Below the pieces are notes generated by a model that worked only from the letters and a program-made list of their open reading frames with translations, ran no database searches and was not told where the DNA came from. Shown one piece after another: positions 19,470 to 26,463 of a stretch of DNA of 64,000 bases (the first letter of the stretch is position 1; each line of letters begins with the position of its first letter). Origin of the DNA: Paenibacillaceae bacterium (GTDB lineage Bacteria > Bacillota > Bacilli > Paenibacillales > Paenibacillaceae). Both the position numbers and the translations under genes were made by a program. The stretch spans positions 62,001 to 126,000 of the forward strand of contig REGQ01000002.1 of the NCBI GenBank assembly GCA_004134985.1, given 5' to 3'.

Positions 19470-20585
19470 TTGAAAACATTTAAGATCACTTTTTTAGTAC
19501 TTTTAGTATTTTCATTGGTGAGCAATATTGTCTATGCCACCGAAGGTAGTAAAAATGAATTCGAAGCTAAGGAATTATTAAATGAGGTGACAGAGAAACA
19601 AGCAGAGATAGTTGCATCAAATTTTGCTCTTATAGGAAGTTGGGATTACAACAACATCAAATTAGTTGAAATTTTTTACGATACTGACCAAACAAAATTG
19701 GGATATTACTTTGAATTTTATAATAACGACAAATTTGTCATGCATGTAGTAGTATCAGCAACTCTTAATAGAGACCCTATTCTGCAATTCGCTGCCGGTA
19801 AATTAGAACTGAATAAACTGGAGGGCGCAACAGCTTATTACGTTGGAACATCCATAACCTATGAAAAGAATGCATTAGAGTTAAAAAGCAATTTATCTTC
19901 CGAATCAAAAAATACATCTTCCTCTGTTTTAAAAACCTTACCTAGAAACAACTCCATAAATTACACATCTTGGAACTATTACTTGAATACCCAAACTAAC
20001 TTAGCACCTTTGGCTATTGTAGAAGAAAAAGAGCTGCCTTTAACAAGAATCTGGCAAAGAACTACTGGAATAACCAATCCTAAAACAGCATGTGGACCAA
20101 CCACTGGAGCGATGATTGTTAATTATTATAAGTCAAGAGGCTACAATGTAAGAGGGTCAACTTACTATGGCGGAAACGCTGGCTTAGTCAATTCTCTTTA
20201 TTCTAAAATGAATACTGGCATTTTTGGAACTACTTTACCTAAGTTTGCAGTTGGGTTGTTTGAACATTTAGAACTTGATGATAGTATAACAACATGGACT
20301 GGGCTCTCTTATACCCATCCAAATAGTAGTCTTCATTTTAATACTTTTAAGACTTATATTGATTCGAATCGCCCTTCTGCTGTCAGGTATGATTATTTTG
20401 TCGACTCAGAATCATATATTAATTATCACTTCATGGCAGCCAACGGATACAGGGTAGACTCTGACGGATCAAAGTATTTTGGCTTTAAGGACCCAGACAA
20501 TGGCGAGACCACTACCTTTACTATATGGCGTAACTGGACAGTTCAAGCTCCTAACTTTGCTATACATCTTACCCATGCTTCTTAA
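19470..20585 (+). CDS. Secreted C39-like (papain-fold) cysteine peptidase
   Basis: A 371-residue exported protein. Seen: signal peptide ending near VYATEG (residue 24), a beta-rich propeptide-like region (about 30-130), a Ser/Asn-rich linker (about 140-165), then a catalytic domain with Cys208 in TACGPTTGAMIVNYY, a later His in NYHFMAANGY (about 326) and a following KDPDNG. This Cys/His pattern is that of C39-like peptidase domains. It starts with TTG behind a strong site (AAAGGAGGG). Base composition is much more AT-rich than the surrounding genes, a sign of transfer. A small membrane protein follows. Substrate unknown; not linked to a bacteriocin ABC exporter, so a peptide-maturation role is unsupported. 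Confidence 0.8.
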   Translation: MKTFKITFLVLLVFSLVSNIVYATEGSKNEFEAKELLNEVTEKQAEIVASNFALIGSWDYNNIKLVEIFYDTDQTKLGYYFEFYNNDKFVMHVVVSATLNRDPILQFAAGKLELNKLEGATAYYVGTSITYEKNALELKSNLSSESKNTSSSVLKTLPRNNSINYTSWNYYLNTQTNLAPLAIVEEKELPLTRIWQRTTGITNPKTACGPTTGAMIVNYYKSRGYNVRGSTYYGGNAGLVNSLYSKMNTGIFGTTLPKFAVGLFEHLELDDSITTWTGLSYTHPNSSLHFNTFKTYIDSNRPSAVRYDYFVDSESYINYHFMAANGYRVDSDGSKYFGFKDPDNGETTTFTIWRNWTVQAPNFAIHLTHAS

Positions 20586-20621
20586 GAAAGAAGGTGTAGT
20601 AAAATAGTTCATAAAAATGCA

Positions 20622-21038
20622 TTGCTCTATATTTTATTTCTATTAAATTTAATTTCAATTTATTTAGTTGATTTGTTTACTGTAAAGTTCATCTCTGGTA
20701 AAGGTATTTCCGGGAATGGCAACCCTGGAGTTTTTTTTCTAGTAGTAAGCATCCTATTATACGTTCTTTTTATCATTTTGTTGATCCACTTTTTTATGAG
20801 GAAAAACTTCACAAAGCGTTTGAAAGTATTAAAAGTTTGTATAACTATTTTATTTCTGAGTATAATTATTATCTGTGATTTAGCCTATATTAAAAATATT
20901 TTATCCAATTTACATCAAATAAAAGAATTCGGTTTACTAAATCAGTATACCAATACGCTGTTTGTTAATTACTATCATTTCTTCATTGGCCTGCTTATTG
21001 TTTATTTAATATTTTTAATTACAGGAAAAAATAAATAA
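20622..21038 (+). CDS. Small integral membrane protein, unknown function
   Basis: About 138 residues with four hydrophobic segments and short basic loops. It follows the peptidase gene by under 40 bp in the same AT-rich block. Start unclear: the TTG at 20622 is 25 bases from the only ribosome site (AAGAAAGAAGGTG, 20584-20596), while the frame is open upstream to an ATA at 20604 with ideal spacing. A rare ATA start or an ATG mutated to ATA are both possible. It may be a partner or protector protein for the peptidase; that is inference. Confidence 0.6.
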   Translation: MLYILFLLNLISIYLVDLFTVKFISGKGISGNGNPGVFFLVVSILLYVLFIILLIHFFMRKNFTKRLKVLKVCITILFLSIIIICDLAYIKNILSNLHQIKEFGLLNQYTNTLFVNYYHFFIGLLIVYLIFLITGKNK

Positions 21039-21077
21039 TTAAGTAACCTCAGGAACCCTTGAGGTGTTTAAATTCCT

Positions 21078-21126
21078 AAGTCCCAGCCCATTGAGATCGA
21101 AAACAGGAGGGACTTTTTCTTTTTTA
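21078..21126 (+). terminator. Rho-independent terminator after the peptidase/membrane-protein pair
   Basis: AAGTCCC at 21078-21084 pairs with GGGACTT at 21109-21115, followed by TTTCTTTTTT. A smaller CCTCA/TGAGG stem sits just upstream at 21047-21064. Confidence 0.75.
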
Positions 21127-21189
21127 TTACTACCAGTTAACGACTACCATTAAATATCCACAAATGTGGATCATTTGACAAAATAAGAG

Positions 21190-21413
21190 AAACAGATCAA
21201 CGTATCGCAGCTGGATGGAATTGAAAAGATGTATATCACGCATGAACATCAAGCAAGGCTCTTTCTACAGTTTTTCTCAAAAGCCGCGTTGAATCCCGAT
21301 TTGCAAGAAGTCGTATCCGTGAGGATAACCGATACATCTGTGAGGATTATGTGGGAAGGTTTAGCGCTGAAAGATGAGTATAAGATGAGCACATGCTTTC
21401 AAAGCGAGTAGCC
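21190..21413 (+). pseudogene. Remnant of an unidentified gene (right copy)
   Basis: Encodes an uninterrupted fragment from ...QINVSQLDGIEKMYI to ...DEYKMSTCFQSE and a stop, but has no start. It keeps the original order of the two pieces that are scrambled at 17142-17410, so it shows what the gene's 3' end looked like. The region from here to 21800 has no further gene I can support; a TATAAT-like box lies near 21790 before the next gene. Confidence 0.6.
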
Positions 21414-21824
21414 TAGAAAGCTAGGCGCTGCGGAGCGATATGCCGCCGCCGCAGTCACCCTACATTTCGAATTGATGATCTCGGCTTTCGTCTTGTCAGG
21501 TCCCAGTAAGATCGTGTCATCGTGTACCCTTACAACTTGGGCCAATCGCAATGCAACGATTTTAGTTTGCCAACGCTGCTCCTGCATTTCTTGGTTTATG
21601 AATGATCTTCAGGGGGCTAGATAAGATTCATCCAGATGATTTTTCTTCCGAGTTCTCCCTCTTCTACTAGCTCATAACCGGTTTAATGGCACGTTTTTAT
21701 TTTCATTCCAAAAAAATGAAACACTCCTAGAGTATTAACGTATAGTAAAATAGACTTATTTTAAAAAAGTTTTTAATTTGATATGGGTTTATAATACTAT
21801 GTTATCTAGGAAAGGAAGATTATT

Positions 21825-22523
21825 ATGAACAAAAAAATGGTGCTAATTGGGACTTGTGCATTTTTACTAGGAGCCGCTGCAACTGCATCGGCAGGACCAG
21901 TAATTAAAGAAATAAAGGCACAGATTAATTACGGCATTACCATGACACTTAATGGTAAAACATTCGCACCGCAAGATGCAAAAGGGAATGACATTAAACC
22001 AATCACTTATCAAGGCACTACATACGTCCCACTAAGATCAGTCTCTGAAGCTTTTGGAATTCCGGTCAATTATGACGGCAAAAACTTGAAAATCACACTT
22101 GGTGAACAAGATGCTGAAACGGATGTAATTAAATCCGGCTTGTATGATAAATATCCTAGAGACGGTTACGCTTCTCTAGATATCGAAGCATTGAGCGTAA
22201 ACGGCCAAAGTTTCAAAAGTGGATTTATTGCCACACCAGAAAGTAGGTATACAGCATCCTACATTCAATTATTGACCAATAAACAGTATGCAAAATTAAA
22301 GTTTAAAGTTGCTGTGGCATCGGATCGAACGTATAACATTTTTGTAAAAGATGCTAAGACAGATGTTGTTTACAAAGAGATTCTTAATGCGGACAGCTCG
22401 CAAATCTATCAAATTGAAGCCGATATCCTTGCTGCAGATAAATTGAAGATCGAAGTAATTGCAACAACTGGAGAATTTGGCGCTAAAACAAAAGTTGTCA
22501 TTGGGGATATTATGGCAAAATAA
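21825..22523 (+). CDS. Stalk-domain (copper amine oxidase N-like) secreted protein
   Basis: A 232-residue exported protein. Seen: signal peptide (to about residue 23, ATASAGP), then a stalk domain (about 24-95: ITMTLNGKTF, TTYVPLRSVSEAFGIPVNYDGKNLKITLG) of the type first named after copper amine oxidases, then a beta-rich C-terminal domain of about 120 residues (SYIQLLTNKQYAKLKFKVAV). Such proteins are common and multicopy in Paenibacillus and are thought to bind the cell wall or form surface assemblies. Strong ribosome site (AGGAAAGGAAG). Monocistronic, with its own terminator. Confidence 0.85.
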   Translation: MNKKMVLIGTCAFLLGAAATASAGPVIKEIKAQINYGITMTLNGKTFAPQDAKGNDIKPITYQGTTYVPLRSVSEAFGIPVNYDGKNLKITLGEQDAETDVIKSGLYDKYPRDGYASLDIEALSVNGQSFKSGFIATPESRYTASYIQLLTNKQYAKLKFKVAVASDRTYNIFVKDAKTDVVYKEILNADSSQIYQIEADILAADKLKIEVIATTGEFGAKTKVVIGDIMAK

Positions 22524-22539
22524 TTTTTCGTTCTCTATT

Positions 22540-22580
22540 AAGAGCCCAGTGGGATGCTTGCCCATTCGGCTCTTTTTTTG
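22540..22580 (+). terminator. Rho-independent terminator of the stalk-domain gene
   Basis: AGAGCC at 22541-22546 pairs with GGCTCT at 22568-22573, with an inner GTGGG/CCCAT stem and a run of seven Ts. Confidence 0.85.
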
Positions 22581-22659
22581 TAACCACCGTTATCGGTTGA
22601 CAATGTTGATGACCGTGTGATGGGCGGCGGCGGCGGGATTAGCGACCGTTGTAGTTCAA

Positions 22660-22836
22660 GAGGACAGACGCTCCGCTATTTACCTGAAAATTGCCCAAAA
22701 CGAAGTTTCACGGCCACACAATCCGCTATTGGTCTGAAAATCGGCTTTTTTAGTCCATTTCGTAAAAATAAGGGATCTGGTGGCCGCTTAAGTGTCCATT
22801 TCCCTTGTTTTGAGCCAAATAACGGAACGTGTGGCC
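22660..22836. repeat. Four-unit symmetric intergenic repeat, copy A
   Basis: Two forward units (GGACAGACGCTCCGCTATTT at about 22661; CGGCCACACAATCCGCTATT at about 22710) followed by two inverted units (read on the minus strand CGGCCACCAGATCCCTTATT at about 22786-22767 and CGGCCACACGTTCCGTTATT at about 22836-22817). The same architecture recurs at 38594-38775. A short GCGGCGGCGGGAT stretch just upstream resembles the 41-bp array near copy B. The rest of 22581-22954 shows nothing else. Confidence 0.8.
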
Positions 22837-22954
22837 GCGTACCCTTCCTATGCTCCCCTTTCGCTGTAAGAAAGAGGTTCAGGGAGTCGGATTCGCAAGA
22901 ATCTGGCTTCGCGAGGGTGATCGAGCCGATGATCTACGCATTCCATTTTTGGAC

Positions 22955-22986
22955 AAAAGAAAAAACCCTTGATTACCAAGGGTTTC
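22955..22986 (-). terminator. Terminator of the tRNA cluster
   Basis: On the minus strand AAACCCTTG pairs with CAAGGGTTT around a GTAAT loop (22963-22985), followed by TTTTCTTTTG. It lies 18 bp beyond tRNA-Leu. Confidence 0.9.
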
Positions 22987-23003
22987 TCACGTTCAAGCTA
23001 TTA

Positions 23004-23086
23004 TGCGGTAGAGAGGACTCGAACCTCCACGGGCGTACGCCCACCACCCCCTCAAGATGGCGTGTCTGCCATTCCACCACTACCGC
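23004..23086 (-). tRNA. tRNA-Leu (GAG)
   Basis: Acceptor GCGGTAG/CTACCGC, anticodon stem CCATC/GGTGG with loop TTGAGGG (anticodon GAG), long variable arm, T-loop TTCGAGTCC. The 3' CCA is not encoded (A then TAATAG). Confidence 0.95.
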
Positions 23087-23137
23087 GCATAAAGTGTAGC
23101 ATCTTTATTATACATTTACTTCCGAGGAAGAAGCAAA

Positions 23138-23213
23138 TGGTGAGCCATGAAGGACTCGAACCTTCGACACCCTGATTAAAAGTCAGGTGCTCTACCAACT
23201 GAGCTAATGGCTC
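23138..23213 (-). tRNA. tRNA-Lys (TTT)
   Basis: Acceptor GAGCCAT/ATGGCTC, anticodon stem CCTGA/TCAGG with loop CTTTTAA (anticodon TTT), T-loop TTCGAGTCC, encoded CCA. Confidence 0.96.
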
Positions 23214-23214
23214 G

Positions 23215-23289
23215 TGGTGACCCGTAGGGGATTCGAACCCCTGTTACCTCCGTGAAAGGGAGGTGTCTTAACCCCTTGACCAACGGGCC
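23215..23289 (-). tRNA. tRNA-Glu (TTC)
   Basis: Acceptor GGCCCGT pairing with ACGGGTC, anticodon stem CCTCC/GGAGG with loop CTTTCAC (anticodon TTC), T-loop TTCGAATCC, encoded CCA. Only one base separates it from tRNA-Lys. Confidence 0.96.
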
Positions 23290-23495
23290 TTGTCACTTTT
23301 CTCTAACGGGTGCTTCATCGACAACAGAAATTATTATACCGAAATTTAATCTTGTTGGCAAGAACTTTTTTTCAAAAAAACTTGTCCGACAATCCGAAGC
23401 TTTTCTTTCGATAAAACTTTATTTCCATAATGCATGTTCGTATGAGGCAAATAAAAAAGACCGATTCGACGGCCCGTTCCGTTCGAAAATAAATA

Positions 23496-23587
23496 TGGCG
23501 GAGAGAGAGGGATTCGAACCCTCGCACCACTTACGCAGTCTAACCCCTTAGCAGAGGGTCCCCTTATAGCCACTTGGGTATCTCTCC
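23496..23587 (-). tRNA. tRNA-Ser (GCT)
   Basis: Acceptor GGAGAGA, anticodon loop CTGCTAA (anticodon GCT), long variable arm, T-loop TTCGAATCC, encoded CCA. A 206-bp spacer without recognisable features separates it from tRNA-Glu. Confidence 0.95.
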
Positions 23588-23592
23588 AGAAA

Positions 23593-23668
23593 TGGCTCCC
23601 CGAACAGGACTCGAACCTGTGACAACTCGATTAACAGTCGAGTGCTCTACCAACTGAGCTATCAGGGA
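23593..23668 (-). tRNA. tRNA-Asn (GTT)
   Basis: Anticodon stem CTCGA/TCGAG with loop CTGTTAA (anticodon GTT), T-loop TTCGAGTCC, encoded CCA. First tRNA of the transcribed order Asn-Ser-Glu-Lys-Leu. Confidence 0.96.
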
Positions 23669-23713
23669 AAGTTTGCTAATGCTGCTTGTTCAGCAGCGAC
23701 AAGATATAATTTA

Positions 23714-24196
23714 TCATGTTTCGGTAGCCAAGTCAAGCATAAATATTTGTAATTTTCCACGGCATTTTCCGCACACATATTTGGCAGGGTTCACCTTCCT
23801 TTTGCGCAAATATTCCATGCCGCATTTCCGGCATACAAGCTTGTACCGATGAGGAATCACTCGCCGCGCCGCCTGAACTTCCGGCAATGATTTGCAAAAA
23901 CGCGATCCGCCGACAGCGGCCAGCAGCTTCCTGAAATCTGCATCCCGGTGCTGGTATCCCCTGTTCATCAGATGAAGATGATAATGGCACAGCTCATGTT
24001 TAATAATTTTCTCAGTTTCTTCCCTGCCATAGGCGGTCAACTGTTTAGGATTAATTTCAATATTATGCGATTTGGTAAAATAACGCCCGCCTGTTGTGCG
24101 CAAGCGATCATTGAATGTTGCCCGGTGCAGAAACGGTCTCCCGAACGAATCCAGCGAAATTTGCTCGATCCAGCTTTGCAGCATATCGTTATCCAT
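23714..24196 (-). CDS. SprT-family zinc-binding protein
   Basis: About 160 residues. Seen: the HELCH zinc-protease-like motif (about residues 67-71), followed by HRDADFRKLL, and a C-terminal zinc ribbon with two Cys-x2-Cys pairs (VCRKCG, VCGKCR). This is the SprT fold (YdcK group in B. subtilis), here of typical length. Start: GGGGGAG lies 8 bases from the ATG at 24196; another ATG at 24202 is too close to it. The gene sits directly before the tRNA cluster and near cmpA and tex, as in B. subtilis. Biochemical role of the bacterial family is unsettled. Confidence 0.88.
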   Translation of the reverse strand: MDNDMLQSWIEQISLDSFGRPFLHRATFNDRLRTTGGRYFTKSHNIEINPKQLTAYGREETEKIIKHELCHYHLHLMNRGYQHRDADFRKLLAAVGGSRFCKSLPEVQAARRVIPHRYKLVCRKCGMEYLRKRKVNPAKYVCGKCRGKLQIFMLDLATET

Positions 24197-24301
24197 TAGC
24201 ATTCTCCCCCAACTACTTGAATTTATAAAGCTTTTTGCGCTAAACTGTCAAGTAGTAAATATCGTAGTAGTGGAACACCACCCGAGGGGAGTCAATCAAT
24301 T

Positions 24302-24658
24302 ATGCCAGCGATGCGACACATTATTTTGAACGGCGCTAAAGGGATTGCGGTAGTGGAAATGCCAGCAACTCATGCTTACCAGTTAAGCGCGCTTAATCTT
24401 CGGCTTCATAAAGAAATAGACAAGCTGACCGCAGACAATATTCCATACCTTCCATACGTTATAGCTGAATGCGGAGAGCTTGAGCTTCACGATCCGAAAA
24501 TTGCTATTGTCGACGGGTTATCCTATCTGAACGAACTGGAAAAGGATTTCAACAGCGTTAAGGAGCAGTCCTACCCTTTGATTTCGCTATTGACTGAAAT
24601 TCGTGCGCTGCAAGCACAATTAGAACAATGGTATGAGGAAGAATTGGAGAACGGTTAA
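24302..24658 (+). CDS. Conserved small protein of unknown function
   Basis: A 118-residue soluble protein (MPAMRHIILNGAKGIAVVEM…), acidic, with a predicted helical C-terminal half (SLLTEIRALQAQLEQWYEEEL) that could form a coiled coil. Divergent from the SprT-type gene across a roughly 100-bp promoter region. A GAGGGG site precedes the ATG by 8 bases. I believe such proteins recur beside SprT in Paenibacillaceae, but I do not know a function. Confidence 0.75.
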   Translation: MPAMRHIILNGAKGIAVVEMPATHAYQLSALNLRLHKEIDKLTADNIPYLPYVIAECGELELHDPKIAIVDGLSYLNELEKDFNSVKEQSYPLISLLTEIRALQAQLEQWYEEELENG

Positions 24659-24855
24659 TAATGCCTGCGTCTGGCGGTGGCAGACAGGCATCTACATTTG
24701 CCGCTGCCGGACGACTCACAATAAAGAGCCCCTCAGACCGCTTTACATGGCTGCTGAGCCACGCAATCGGTGAAAATGCATGAATGGACCTGCACAGACT
24801 TCCGCTCCTCCCCATATGCTTTATACATACATCCGAAACCGGGGGAGGAATACTT

Positions 24856-24999
24856 ATGCCGCAGTGGCTTTGCAATCAGTTGATGCGGGCGTACTTGAAG
24901 AAAGACCGTCGGCAGATTTGCATACTTAACGATTGCTGGTATTATTATCGCACCAAGTCTGAATCAACCAAGCAGTCCAGTTCCTTGTATATCCCTTGA
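24856..24999 (+). CDS. cmpA: Cortex morphogenetic protein CmpA
   Basis: A 47-residue protein beginning MPQWLCNQLMRAYLKKDRR and continuing ILNDCWYYYR, the CmpA family pattern (MPxWLxNQ…KDxxQIxxLNxCWYFY). Strong site GGGGGAGGAA before the ATG. Known: in B. subtilis CmpA is an adaptor that delivers misassembled spore coat protein SpoIVA to ClpXP, a quality control of spore envelope assembly. This copy carries a roughly ten-residue Ser-rich C-terminal extension compared with the 37-residue B. subtilis protein. Location beside the SprT-type gene and tex supports the call. Expected to be mother-cell expressed; I cannot confirm a sigma-E promoter. Confidence 0.9.
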   Translation: MPQWLCNQLMRAYLKKDRRQICILNDCWYYYRTKSESTKQSSSLYIP

Positions 25000-25030
25000 C
25001 ATTTTATACTTATAAATCGTTGTATGCGAT

Positions 25031-25074
25031 AAAAAGACCAATAACGTCTCCAGGGAGCGCTATTGGTCTTTTTT
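25031..25074. terminator. Bidirectional terminator between cmpA and the nitroreductase gene
   Basis: AAAAAGACCAATA at 25031-25043 pairs with TATTGGTCTTTTTT at 25061-25074. A- and T-runs on both sides suit the two convergent genes. Confidence 0.92.
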
Positions 25075-25110
25075 GTTATTTTAACCCCTGCTATCAATTC
25101 TCACGGGCAG

Positions 25111-25761
25111 TTAGTTGTTATCAACGTTATTCCAGAACGTCACCTCGTCAACGGACAGGCGAACCGTTGGGTGAGCCGGTACAGCAGCTTTCCCGACAGC
25201 AATGAGCATCACAGGGAGCAAGTTAGACGGCAGGTTAAACAATTCAATAAACTGCGCGGCATTGTACCCGCCCATCGGAACGGTAGAATAGCCTTTTGCA
25301 GTAGCGGCCAGCATGAGCTGCATCGATACCAGTCCGCCATCCACCTTCGCAATTTCGCGGTAAACGTTGGGATCGGCAGCATAGCCTGTAGTCAAGTTGG
25401 TCACAAACCGGGTTTTGGTCTCCTCGGTCATGTAGCCAGCCTCCACCGCTCTTCCGTAGATGGTCTCAGCCTGCTTATAGGCATCCAAATCGGCAAGCAC
25501 GGCAATAACAGCCGATGAATCGAGAATTTGCTGCTGGTTGAATGCAACAGGGTGTAGCGCCTGCTTCCGCTCCTGATCATCAATTACGAGAAACCGCCAT
25601 GGCTGCAAATTGGAAGCCGACGGGGCCAAAATCGCATCATTCAGCAATTCAGTAATCTCTTCACGGGATAGTTTGAAGTTTGGATCATAATTTCTGACAG
25701 AATGCCGCTCACGAATAACTTGGGAAAAGTTCTGATTCACATCTATTTGTTCCGTTTTCAT
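25111..25761 (-). CDS. Nitroreductase-family oxidoreductase
   Basis: About 216 residues of FMN-dependent nitroreductase type: N-terminal RERHSVRNYDPN (FMN phosphate contact), LAPSASNLQPWRFLVI, and C-terminal GGYNAAQFIELFNLP / PVMLIAVGKAA. Start at 25761 is 9 bases from GGAG; an ATG 6 bp upstream is too close to it. Known: the family reduces quinones or nitro compounds with NAD(P)H. It follows an Rrf2-type regulator on the same strand, which probably controls it in response to redox or electrophile stress. Confidence 0.88.
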   Translation of the reverse strand: MKTEQIDVNQNFSQVIRERHSVRNYDPNFKLSREEITELLNDAILAPSASNLQPWRFLVIDDQERKQALHPVAFNQQQILDSSAVIAVLADLDAYKQAETIYGRAVEAGYMTEETKTRFVTNLTTGYAADPNVYREIAKVDGGLVSMQLMLAATAKGYSTVPMGGYNAAQFIELFNLPSNLLPVMLIAVGKAAVPAHPTVRLSVDEVTFWNNVDNN

Positions 25762-25851
25762 CCTCATTATCTCCTTCAAATTAAACTGTTCTATATATTG
25801 CACAGTATAATCCGCAGTGATTCGTTTGTCAATAATGAGAATGACTATCGT

Positions 25852-26292
25852 TTACGAAATTCGCGCAGCTAAATCGGCGATCGTATATTTACCCAATACG
25901 TCCATAATTCGCGCATCGATCTCTGCTGTAATGTCCCCGAAAATCGTGTTCATTTCAACTCCGAACGGATGACAACTGGTCGTCTCAAGCATCCCGCTGC
26001 AGACCGGCTCGCCCAATTGCAGCACCGTGTACACTTCCGCCAAAGTGATCGCTTCCGCAGAATTTTTAAGACGATAACCGCCCTCTCTTCCTTCCCGTGA
26101 TTCCAACAGCCCACCTTTGGCCAACATTGCCAATATTTTACGGATGAGCGAAGCTTCCGAATTCACTTTGCTTGCAATTTCAGCGCTTGGGCAATTGCTG
26201 CAATTTTGCGACAGCACAACAAGCGCTTGCAGAGACAGTCCAAACCAGCGGTGATTCGGAGCCGATGCGCACTTATCTGCTTTTGTTCCCAC
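25852..26292 (-). CDS. Rrf2-family transcriptional regulator
   Basis: A 146-residue regulator with an N-terminal winged helix-turn-helix (LSLQALVVLSQN…SAEIASKVNSEASLIRKILAMLAKGGLLESREGREGGYRL), the Rrf2 signature. It has Cys pairs in QNCSNCP (within the HTH) and in EPVCSGMLETTSCHP, fewer and differently spaced than the three-Cys cluster site of IscR/NsrR, so thiol sensing is more likely than a classic Fe-S cluster. GTG start behind GGGGGAG. It lies about 90 bp before the nitroreductase gene. Confidence 0.87.
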   Translation of the reverse strand: MGTKADKCASAPNHRWFGLSLQALVVLSQNCSNCPSAEIASKVNSEASLIRKILAMLAKGGLLESREGREGGYRLKNSAEAITLAEVYTVLQLGEPVCSGMLETTSCHPFGVEMNTIFGDITAEIDARIMDVLGKYTIADLAARIS

Positions 26293-26411
26293 TGTATCTC
26301 CCCCATGATCTTTCTTAATCCATTGTCTTTATTGTATGGTAAAGAAGAGCGCAATCATAGCCCCAGATTGATGTTAACATTTTTTTCAATGTTAAGGCGT
26401 ATGACAAAAGT

Positions 26412-26444
26412 CAGGCTGTCCCTGCCTATCAGGAACAGCCTGAT
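26412..26444 (-). terminator. Terminator downstream of tex
   Basis: CAGGCTGTTCCTG pairs with CAGGGACAGCCTG (26412-26442 on the minus strand), with a short T-run beyond it. Confidence 0.75.
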
Positions 26445-26463
26445 AAATCTGTCGCCCTTTAAT

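Noticed and set aside
21399-21587. A 62-codon minus-strand frame between the gene remnant and the stalk protein
   Set aside because: No start signal, and it partly overlaps the remnant; nothing recognisable.
22617-23099. A 160-codon plus frame across repeat copy A and tRNA-Leu
   Set aside because: It overlaps a repeat, a terminator and a tRNA gene on the other strand.
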